Positions 31,598 to 42,000 of a DNA stretch of 64,000 nucleotides are shown here, one piece after another; within the stretch, counting starts at the first letter, position 1, and each line of letters opens with the position of its first letter. Source of the stretch: Blattamonas nauphoetae (Eukaryota; Preaxostyla; Oxymonadida); assembly GCA_033064195.1 (NCBI GenBank), contig JARBJD010000079.1, positions 62,001 through 126,000 on the forward strand. Reading direction: 5' to 3'. The notes below the pieces were generated by a model that had not been told where the DNA came from, made no database searches, and saw only the letters and a list, made by a program, of their open reading frames with translations. The position numbers were made by a program, and so were the translations under genes.

Positions 31598-32160
31598 CTA
31601 CTCTCGTACTCGCTCGATTCTGTTCTTCTCAATGGCAGCTGCGTTCTCCATCTCAGTGTTGGGATCTTTCTTCTTCGTTATCGCTTGTTTCGTTGCTGTA
31701 ATCAGAATGCGCTCGTCTGCTTCTCTCGCAAGTGTCCTGTCTTCGCCAATCAGCTTCAACACGCGCTCCTTCGTTGTGATGCGTGAGGGTGAGATGAGAC
31801 CTCACCACTTACAGCGTGTTGTTGGAACAAGTCGTTCACTATCTTTCAACTGCAACTCCGACAGCAGCCGGACGCTCTCGTCCATCAGCAGCTCTGTCTT
31901 TGTCTTCCTCTCCTGCAGCTCCTGTGTTTTCGGAACGTTATCCACCGAACGATACGTCGTCGCTGCCTTTCCTTCCGCCCGCCCGTTGAGATGGACCGCT
32001 GTTTTCGGGCGTACTCTTTGTCGTACCACAACTTCGAACAGCACGTGATACTTCCCCTCGTCGAGTTCCTCAATCTCATCGGCCTCTTCAACAATCTTGG
32101 CAACAAATTTGGATCCGCCCTTACGCCAATCTGGAAGAGGATTCAGAGGATGAGTGACCG
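31598..32160 (-). CDS. Lys/Glu-rich helical protein, at least 2 exons, 5' end unclear
   Basis: The 5' visible exon reads DWRKGGSKFVAKIVEEADEI, then HVLFEVVVRQRVRPKTAVHL and a long helix QELQERKTKTELLMDESVRL. A GTAAGT donor follows near 31,815. The last exon (KERVLKLIGEDRTLAREADE to AAIEKNRIERVRE) ends with TAG at 31598. Coiled-coil character suggests a cytoskeletal or scaffold protein; the family is not recognised. It is convergent with the broken S41-like gene, and the two stops are only a few bases apart. Confidence 0.5.
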
Positions 32161-35100
32161 CTCGGTGTCTTCTTTATTGCGGATTGGATCTGGAGGAGAT
32201 GAAAAGACGAAGTGATGACACGGCAGACGAGAAAGATTATGTTTCTTCTGTGTTTGCCACTACTCGACCAATCGTTGATATCTGTCATGGTTGTTGGGCA
32301 GAATCTGCTAGAAAACCTTCAATCTGCGAGTGAAGAGTTGAGCCCGACAGCTGCCCCTCTTCTTTGTAGACCGAGTGTGGGCAGAACAGATGCAGAACTT
32401 CACTGCAGCTGTCCCCATCTTCACACCCGAACTCGTCGGTCGATGCAATTGGAATGAACAGGCCTTCCTTCGCACTACGACGAAGAGCATTTGATGACCG
32501 TTTGGATTCGAGCTGGTGTACTGGCGGCTGTCTGACGAAGAAGAAGTGTGAGACAAGGCGCGCGTTAATGCGGACGGGTTGGAAGTGGTCTGAAGAAGAT
32601 GAGTCAGATTGACAAGATGAAAGAGGAAGTCGAGAGCACACGTGAAGAATCGAACAAACACACTCGCACGACTCTTCGAGTGAGGTGTGGAATGCTTCTG
32701 TTTGGAGAGAGCTGCTGAGAGAGGAGAAGGCGATGGAAAAAGATGCAGAAAACACACCACAACACTGCGATCGAACGTGGAAGGCCGATATGGAAGAAGG
32801 ACGAGGCGCCTGCACGGGTGAGGAAATCCACCACGACAATCGGGCTGGTCACCTTGGACGTGGGTGTCTGTTTCTATCCCATTCGGACAAGCCCTCCGTT
32901 CGACAGTGTCGACTCACTCGATCCTGTGCTGCTTGATCAACATCAACACAGATCATCCTCTGCCTCATCTGTTCTACTCGATCTTTCACCTCTGCACCTC
33001 CCCACTCTTATTTTTCTCCTTAAATCTCTTCTGATCACTTAATTTTCGATTCTGTTTTTCTTTGTTGTCTCACATCTCCTGAAACTTCGTATTAGCTATT
33101 GATTCATCATTTTTTCACATGATTCATGCGTGATCAACCTAAAACTACTTTTGTGAGAACTAAGATTGAATCGGGTCCATCTTGACAGAATTAGTCAATA
33201 ATTATGAACAATGACACACTTTAGACATGAAATAATGATCTTTAACTTCAGGTTGAAAATAACAGAGATTATGGGTCAGAAATAAAGAATGGGCTTCATC
33301 TCCCCCAGTTTCAATTTGCACACCCAATTTCTTGTCCTCACCCATTTCTAATGTGATTCTCTTTCTGATCTAAATCAATCGGCAATGACGAAAATCCAAG
33401 ATTTTTATCTCTCTCATTCCTTTTCATAGTTACCAAATCAAGCCGGACTTGTTCATCAAGTCGTACCAAGGCTAGAGAAGAACTATCGAATCACATACGT
33501 GATGAAACAGATATCAAACCACACATTTTTCACTTCTACGCAAAGTTATCCATCGATCAATCCATTCATTTTTTTTTCCACCTCTTATGTCTCTTTGTGA
33601 ATAAACTGAGATTGAAGCCAACTATAAAATCTTGAAATGTTACACTGGGAAAGGGATCAACCAGAAGATAGTTTAAAAAACAAGATAGCCAAAGACAGAA
33701 ATTGACGTCAAAATACCAGTTAAGATGAGATAAATTTCAGAAGGGTTGAAACAGGGTGTGAAATTACCGTCTATGGATTCGGAGAGGAGTGTGCATGTTG
33801 GGGTGGGGGAGTTGAGTGACATTTTGATCAAGTGACCAACGATTTTCCCGCTGTGCTCTCCGCCGCAGAGATCGAACGTGTTGTCCGTGGTTAGAGGTGG
33901 AATAGTAGCAGAATCTGGATTCAAGGGCGACAAGATCGAGTCCTTCCACAGAGCCTCCAGATCCGAAGCACAAGGAAGTCGACGTTTTGCACGTCCATCC
34001 TACGAAGTCTCGATGGAGTGGATGAAAAGGTGAGGGTGTGCGGTGGATTGACGTCGGAACCATGTCGGGAGGGGTTGGATCAGAGACATGAAGAGGTTTG
34101 AAAGATGGGTTGTGAACTGATGATTGGAAGCAACTTGTTCCGTATTGATGGACCAGCTAGAAATCAAGATTGGATCAAAAAGTTTAAAATATGAGAGAAA
34201 TGGATGAGAAACGGCATATTCAAGGTAAAAGCTTCACAGAGGAGAACATGGAAGGAGAGCTGAATTTCAGACATACAAAGACACATCTGTTGAATTAGCG
34301 GGGAGGGAGGTCTTGAAACTCAATGTTGATGCGCCAAACAAACTCTGAGATTGTCGATGTTTGTGCATTCAGCATTTGATTTGAAAATGAACCCATTGAT
34401 CCAAATAAATCATCAAAAAAGTCACATCATACCAATAACTCGAGTAATGAAATGAAAAAAATATAAATTAGCAAGAAATCGTTGTTGTACGGCCTGATGA
34501 ACATGTACGGCCTGATGAGGGGACTATCACTTCACACTCTCACTTCATCAAACTATTTCACTCATCCCGATAATTCGTTTTTTCATTTCATCTCCCTTTT
34601 TCGAATAAAACTCGGACATGACGAGATCACTGAAAAATGACGAGCGTTGACTGCTGACACGATTCGAAAAAGTGAACTCTGAAGGATGTCAGAAGGCGGC
34701 CATGATGATGACTGACCGTGTAAAACTGTATTCCTGTCGCACTACCTTCAACAGAAACTCTTAATGTCCTCTTTATCGTGTTTTCCAGTGATTTGAAACA
34801 AGATCTCGAACCCATCATTGGTACTCGCTCTGCCATTGGCAGGCACGGTCCTTCGATGCCTTCCAAAATCACTCAATTTTTGTGGAAAAAAACGTTCAAG
34901 AACTCACAAAACCAGGAACGTGAAGAAACACAAATGAGAAGGACACTCCAGAGACTATGAATGCTTCCACACAACCCACAAACCGAAACCCAAAAGCGAG
35001 TCGGTTGGGGAGAGAGATGGAAGCGGAGCTTGAATGACGATGAAAAACAAACTGAAACAAAAGAGGGTCTGCGGTAGAAGGAAGAGTCTGTCGAAGGTGT

Positions 35101-35259
35101 GACTCAAGATTCGAGAAAGAATGTTGAAAACATGAACTGGCAGTGTCAACCAAGGGTGAGATGAAACCGCACAGCTCTTGTCTGGTTGTGAAGTGTGATG
35201 AGTGAAGGTCGGTTGAGAATGAAGAGTGAGCAGTATGTTCTGCGGTGAATTGCCTTCGG
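32161..35259. other. mostly unassigned; one membrane-anchor exon at 33673-33998 (minus)
   Basis: From 32.2 to 33.0 kb both strands have short frames I cannot place. At 33673-33998 (minus) an exon after a TTCGTAG acceptor reads CASDLEALWKDSILSPLNPD and FDLCGGEHSGKIVGHLIKMS, and ends in a membrane anchor EIYLILTGILTSISVFGYLV with a stop: the 3' end of a membrane protein whose upstream exons (34.0-34.4 kb) I could not define. 34.4-35.2 kb has no convincing gene; a 15-bp unit (TGTACGGCCTGATGA) is repeated at about 34,486-34,520. Confidence 0.35.
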
Positions 35260-38200
35260 TCAAGGACCCTTCAATTCCTTTCCAAAGGCAAGACTAGTGT
35301 TTTCGGGATGAGAAGAGAGGAACTCTCCAATTTCAGAAAGTGTTGGCAGTTGTTTCGGATCAACTGAAACACAACGACGGATCAGCGACACAAACTCCTC
35401 GTTCTTCAGATCTTCCATTTTCGGTCCAATTCCTGTTCTCGATTGTCGCTGAGCATTCACTGCATCCAGCTCCCCAAACGGAACTTGTCCAGTCTCAATT
35501 TCCCACAACACGAGGCCAAGACTAAAAACTGACGCTTTCGAACCATCCACACAAACTTCTCCACTTCGTCCTTCTGACGCCACAATTTCAGGTGCTCTCC
35601 AGCGAAGACCATCCATTCCTGACTTGTCCGTGTGTGTTGCTCGTGTCATATCAGCTGGTTGATCCATGTTTCCTTTTGAGATTGGGAGTGGTGGTGGGTG
35701 TGATTGCGTCTGTGCTGCTTCCTGTTCTGCTTCTGATGCGTTCATTTGAAGCTTCAGTTGAGCATTTCCAGTTGCGTCCATCAGGACCCAGTGTGACGAA
35801 AGATGTGTCAGAACATCACTCCGTCCTCGAGTGGCAGCAACGTGTTTCAATCCATTTAGTATCTGTATTCCAACCGCTCGCTTCCCAATTTCTCGATGCT
35901 CTATGTGAAGCACACTGTAAAGGGTCTTATCCATCCGAGCCGTCGAAAGTGCAAAATCTCCACTGCACCACATCACTTCCACGAGCTCCCCCTCCTTCCT
36001 CGACAGTGAGTCCATCACTTCCTCTGAACGATTCATCCTCGTTGCATGGTCGTTCGAAGACCAAAAAGCTGAGTGGCTGTTTGCGTCTGTCAGAATCACT
36101 CCATTTGATGAATCGACTCCATATTCTTCCACTTTCTCAACATCAAACGGCTCTTGTGCTTCCATCTCTTTCCGAGCCGGTTCAGCATTCTTTAGCTGTC
36201 GTCGGCGGAGGAGAACGACGAACAGAATGGCGAGGAGGAGTGCAATGAGCAAACACGCAACCAATGGAATCAGCCAGCTCAGCAGTTTCTTCGTTTCGGC
36301 AGACAAAGCTTTCTTGTCGTCTTTGCCTGGAGCGACATACGACGATTTGGGGATGTGGAAGGTGACCATTCTGTTCATGCGCACGTCCGTGGGTGAGTCA
36401 GTGTTTCGGCGGTGATGGTCAATGTCACAGGTTTCCCTTCCTCCAAAATAACAAAGTCGTACGATCCGCACACTTTTTGGTCAAAGAGAAGAACAACGAA
36501 TGCTGATTTGGGGTCAGATTCGATGAGGTGAGCTGTTGCGGCTAGGAGTGAGGAGAAGGAGGGAATTTCTGGTGTAGTGATTGATGGCTCATCGGGTATG
36601 GTGAGCGTGAGGAAGTCGGGAGTCGCGACGATGTTGAAGGCCCAAGTTGCGACAGGAGCTGTGATGCCATTCGTCATCTGAGAAGATGAGGATTCAGAGA
36701 CAACTCCCACAATCGAAGTGATCGTGTAACTCGTATTGAACGAAAGATTCACTTCTGACCCAGCCACCAGAGTCCCTGTACCATTCAAGAACAACATTCT
36801 CAATTCTGTTTCTTTACCTGTCGAGTCCTCCACAGTCACTTCATATTCTTGCGATGTCAGCGGTGTCTTCCCCTCCATCTCTAATATCATCTTTCCTGTT
36901 GTTTTGTTCATTCTCACTGTTGGTTTCGCTGTCAGAAGTGGACCTGTCCTTTCGAATTCAGGATCCAAATGTCGGATTGGGTCGTACTGACCTGACTCCA
37001 GCACAGAGCCATTGATGATCATTCCACTTGAGTCAGAACTGACTGTTGTGAAACAATTCTCAAACTTGAGCGTTGGCGGGACAGTGGTTGAGTTGCACAT
37101 GATTGCGACATCAGTGAACTTGGTCACATTGTTTGCGTAGCCTAAGTACTCCGTGAAGTAAGCAATGTCATCACCAATCGAATTCCCATCGAACAAAACA
37201 TGCGAGAACGAGAGAGGTCTTTGCCTTGATTGAAATAAAGAGCGCCCCCATCGCCAGCGCACGAGCATTCGATGAAGTGACTCCACTCCACAGTCAATGG
37301 CGACGACCCTGAGAGGCCCAATCCCCCACCCGATGGGTAGTCATATTCGGAGAGCAACTCGCAGTGTTCAAACCTCGTGTTGACAACTGAGAGATCGAGG
37401 ACACCATTAACACAAATCCCACCTCCTTGGAAGGTGGCTGTGCAGTCAGCGAAGACACAATCAACCAATTCGAACTGTGGGATGGGGACTTGGCCGTTGT
37501 TTCCGTGAAGATAAAGACCGCCAGCTCCAGAATACTCATCATTTGTCGAACAGTGCTCGAATCGGCACGAGGTGATCTGACAGTCATCCGCAATTTGAAC
37601 GTCCATCCCTCCCCCACAGTCGAGTGCCGAGCAGTGAGTGAAGTTCGACGACGTGGCTGTGAAACATGGCTGGTCGAACTGAGTGTGTCTGTAGACAAAC
37701 ACTGCCCCTCCGCTGCTGCGAGATTTCGTGTTGGCAATGTCGGTGAAGCAGCAGGAGAGAATGGATATGGTTCCTGGGTACTCATTGAAGGTAAGAGGGC
37801 GAATGTTGTGATTCTCTCCTCCCGTGAAGCGGCAGTAGGAGAATGAAACTGATGTGGCTGTGACGGTGCGGTAATCAAAGAAATACTCTTTGCCATCCTC
37901 ATATTCAAGAGGAGTGTCACCGTCGAGGATGATGGATGGTGATGGGTTGGAGTCGGTGTTGGGGGAGGAGAGGAGGGAGGAGAACGAAGTATTCGAGCAC
38001 AAAACGGACCCTCCATTGTTCACATCTCGAATCGTCGATCCCGACAAATGCGAACTTGACAGCCACACAACACATCCCAACATCGTTTGAGACAATTCCG
38101 ACACGTGTGGCGGGCGGGAACACCCAATCGAACTCATGTTCACAAACGAGCAACTAATCAACGACGATGAGATCACCCCCACTTCATCATTGTTCTTTCG

Positions 38201-38920
38201 AGCCGATCGTGTCAGCGAGAGGCCAATCCCGTCGGTTCCCAGAATTTCCTGTGAGCTGAACGAACAGCCAACTAGCAAAACTGAACGCGATCCTCCAAAT
38301 GCTGGAAATGCTTCTGTTTCGACAAGACCACGCAATTGGCCAATTTCATTCGAAATCGAGCATTTCCTCACCACAACCGACGAATGCAGGGATGATTCCT
38401 CCGATTTCGACGGAGAAATCAGAATCGCACTTGTCATCGTCGAGACTACAATTGTGCTTTCAGATATGGTCAGCATGCTACCTGAAACAATTGCCAGTCG
38501 ATTCGATCGTTCTTCATTCAACTGCTTTCTTGGTTCTTTAGAATCGGCGAGGAGTGTAAAGTGGAGCGATTCCAAAGACAGTGTTGAGTTGGTCAATGAG
38601 AATATGCAATTCTCACCAGTGTGTAGGGTCACATTTTCTTCAGGTGTGCAGCAGTCTGACTCAGATTGCGGGAGAATGTGGGTTCCTGGAGAGCTTTTTT
38701 CTTTTGAGCGTTCTCCAGACAGTTCAAGAGACATATGTTTCATATCAAAGTTGTCACCAATGAGTATTCCTTCTGGCAACGAGATCGATAAAATACCAAA
38801 TTGTTTCCAGTTGGAAAAGTCTGAGCTGGAGTTCAGAATAGAGGAGAGGCGAGATGGCGAGATGGACGAGCTCAAACAGACAGCCACGCCAGTAAACAGA
38901 AGGAAAACGTGGTTTAGCAT
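35260..38920 (-). pseudogene. surface receptor-like protein: beta-helix, Ig-like repeat, TM, kinase-like C-lobe (two frame changes)
   Basis: The start at 38920 gives a signal peptide (MLNHVFLLFTGVAVCLSS). The ectodomain (38.7-37.2 kb) contains Pmp-like beta-helix motifs such as NNGGSVLCSNTSFSS, SSGGAVFVYR, SGAGGLYLHG and FQGGGICVNG, with many Cys and N-glycosylation sequons. The frame changes in a CT-rich tract near 37,210, continues through an Ig-like repeat (LTSQEYEVTVED), and changes again near 36,400. A membrane helix follows (LLSWLIPLVACLLIALLLAI), then RRRQ and a cytoplasmic domain. That domain keeps kinase C-lobe landmarks (RWRAPEI; SVFSLGLVLWEIETGQVPFG) but has LSSHWVLMDATGN where HRDLKPxN should be, no DFG and no N-lobe. 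A pseudokinase-like receptor is inferred. The two frame changes make this copy doubtful as an intact gene. Confidence 0.7.
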
Positions 38921-39011
38921 GAATATTCAAAAAAGTAAGATTTCCAGAAGCTTCTTCAGAATCTTTTCTTGATGGAGTTGATCAAGCCATTATTTGATAT
39001 CTCCTCCATCA
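38921..39011. promoter_or_regulatory. 91-bp divergent promoter region between two surface genes
   Basis: The start codons of the minus-strand gene (38918-38920) and the plus-strand gene (39012) lie only 91 bp apart. Both gene products are paralogues, so this interval probably drives both. No canonical box stands out. Confidence 0.45.
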
Positions 39012-42000
39012 ATGCAGTTCTATCTCCTTCTCTTTGCCCTTTCGTGGGTTTATTATGTATCTCCATCAATCACGCACTCCTCCTCTGAAGTTTCACAAGA
39101 CTTAACAGCGTTTGTGGAGGATCACTCGAACAATCAGAATCAACCGTCATTCTCCAAGCCATCAACAGTTATTCTCCCAAATGGTGCCTTTCATGCAAAT
39201 CACATGCATATCCACTCCATTAATCTTCAAATGTCAGGATCAGCCACATCCGTCTCTCACCGAAGAACAATTAAGAATGACGAAACACTCACAAATTCAC
39301 AACATCTGGACCATGAAGGATTTCGTGAAGGAAAGCAGGTTTCTGTGATATTTGATGTGTGGAACAGCACATTTCGGCTTGAGAATCTTGCATTATTTGT
39401 GACGACGCTCGATACAGCGATCAGTTTGATCCGCTCGTCGACATTTGTGGTTTCTCGGAGTGAGATAACATCGTGCCCGGGCACGTCTCCATTTGTGATT
39501 GGGCATTCAGGAATGGAATCATCAGTGTCTGTCTCGATTATCTCATGCAGCCACCGATCAAGTTCGAACTTGCCGTCTCTGCTGCCTCTGGTGAGTGGCC
39601 CGCCATCGCTGTCGCCCTCAATCCACACCACTTCGAATGAAGAAGGACATTCGGATGGATTTGGTGTTGGCTCACTTTCGATAGTTGGAACTGGCCTCAA
39701 GATCGATTCAGCCGATTTGGTCGTTGGAACAGGCCCGCTGTTTGATTTCGGGATTTCGAACGAGAATGGTCTGTTTGGGGTTGCTGGATGCTCGGTGTCT
39801 CTCTCAGCCTCTTCGCTGACAAACGCGACGAGCACGCGCCTTTCGTCGAAAAGCTCTCCTTCGTGTTCCTTCCTGACACAGCGTCTACTTGGGGTATCAG
39901 TGTCAGAATCAACAAACCATCTTTGCGGGACCAGCGGAGTGCCGTTAGATTATTCAGGGTCCTCTCTCCTTTCGAACTCTTCGTTCTCTTCCTGCATCAC
40001 CAACGATGCACCTGGCAGAATCGAACGACCAACACAAGATCCCACCAAAGACATCAAACCACACGTCGGCGAGACGGCACGTATCGATCATTCTTACAGT
40101 CCCAATCCAACCGCAGACCGTCAGGTATGGGTGACAACTTGTGCATTCTCCGGTCTTACAAGTGATTCTGGTGATGGGGCTGCGCTTGGAACAACTGATT
40201 ATGAAGCAGATGTCATCGTCGTTGACAGTACTTTCCAAAAATGCCGTGTGACCTCGTCCTTTTCTGGAGGAGGAGCGATCTCGCTCCGTCTTCCGCAAGA
40301 TTATCCAAACGGCAAGTTCTTCTTCACTCTCTTCAACTGCCAATTCTCAAACAACACTGCAGCCTGGTTTGGTGGACATTTCCAAGCTTACTATTACCAC
40401 CCTGCGACAATCGCGCAGTGCACATTCGCGGATTCACGATCAAGCACCGACACTCCTCTCCCTCAATGTTTTTCGATGAACATCAATTTAGAAGGCGACT
40501 GCAGATTCGACAACTCAACTCTCTCCAACAACGAGGGATCACATACTGGTGGGATCCGTTTCTTTCAGGATCTGTACTCGGGCAAGATCGTCATGACAGA
40601 CGTCCTCTTCCAAGACAATGTTTGCACAGCCACCACAGACGGCAATCGTGTGACTGATTGCATCTTCTACAGTACATTAGGTGTGACGAACAACCAGTTC
40701 TTTGACTGCTTCTCGACATCAGATCAACCACATTGTGGGACCCACACTGCCTCGCAGCTTTATCCTGACTTGATTGGTCCAGCAATCACATCGATCGGCC
40801 AGACGAAGCAAGAGAATGAGAAGGGGGATGGATTCGAAGTTGCACTGTCTTTTGAGGGAGTGTTCACAGGAACGTCCAGAAAATATGATGTGACATTGGA
40901 AACTGCAGATGGGACTCAATTTGTCGCGGAGAACATGTCTTTTACCAAAAAAGCAGGATCAGTCACTATTCCAGTGAGCAATCCAAGCACTTCTTCTCTC
41001 TCTCCCTCAACCAAATACACGATCGTTGATGTGAAGAAGAGTGTGACTGACTCAACAAGCAATGAGATGGTTTTTGAAGACGAGACAGAGCCAGATTGGA
41101 GCTGGTGGCATCACACCTCATCCAGCCGAGCAAACAACATGGTTGGTCTGTCGTTCACAACACCGACAGTGCCCAAACTGACCAAGATCGAAACACAACT
41201 CAACCCTTTGGACAGCGATGAAGCTATTGTGACAGTGACGATGGACAGCATCTTGGCTGGCTCGTTCACTTTGATCGTGTTTGAAAAGGATGATGCATCA
41301 GAATCACCGATCACAGTCGGAAGCGTGGCACTGACCACCTCACCTTCTGAGACTTCATCGATGATAACCATCACTCTGACACCTTCTGGACCTTTGTCAC
41401 ATGGGAATACCTACACAGTGAAGACATTCTCGTCCTCCACATTACTCGTAGACCATGCCAATCTCGCTCTTACGATCCCGATAAAACCTCCGAGAATCAG
41501 CAAAGCTTCGGCGTCGCTGAGTGGAACGAACAAGACTTGGGTGGATGTTGTTCTGACAGGAGAAGCTCTTCCACAAGGGAAGGGATTCACGATTGTTGTG
41601 AAAGAAATGGAAGGGGGTGATATCAAGGATGGAGCGAAAGGGATCAGTTTGACAGGAACGATTGAAGGATCGAGTGGAAAGACGGACACATGCACAGCAA
41701 GTGTTGAAATCTACAATAAATCCGACACATTGGAATATTCAAAGAAATACAAGATCGAGTCGCTAGACATTCCTGGATTTAGTTGTATTGTTGATTCAAC
41801 AGTGAATTTCACTGTTCCTGATTCGCCTGGTCGAGTTGAAAAGATTATCACTCCCACACTGAATGGAGAAAAGACCAAAGTGAGTGTAATCGTCGTTGGT
41901 GTTGGCTTCGCATCGACAATCTCTGAAATTGTCGTGAAACGAGGTGATCATGAGATCAGTTCCACGTCAATCTCATCCATCACCGTCACTCAACTCACAG

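Noticed and set aside
34486-34520. Direct repeat of 15 bp as a regulatory array
   Set aside because: Only two units and no gene model beside it; too little to support.
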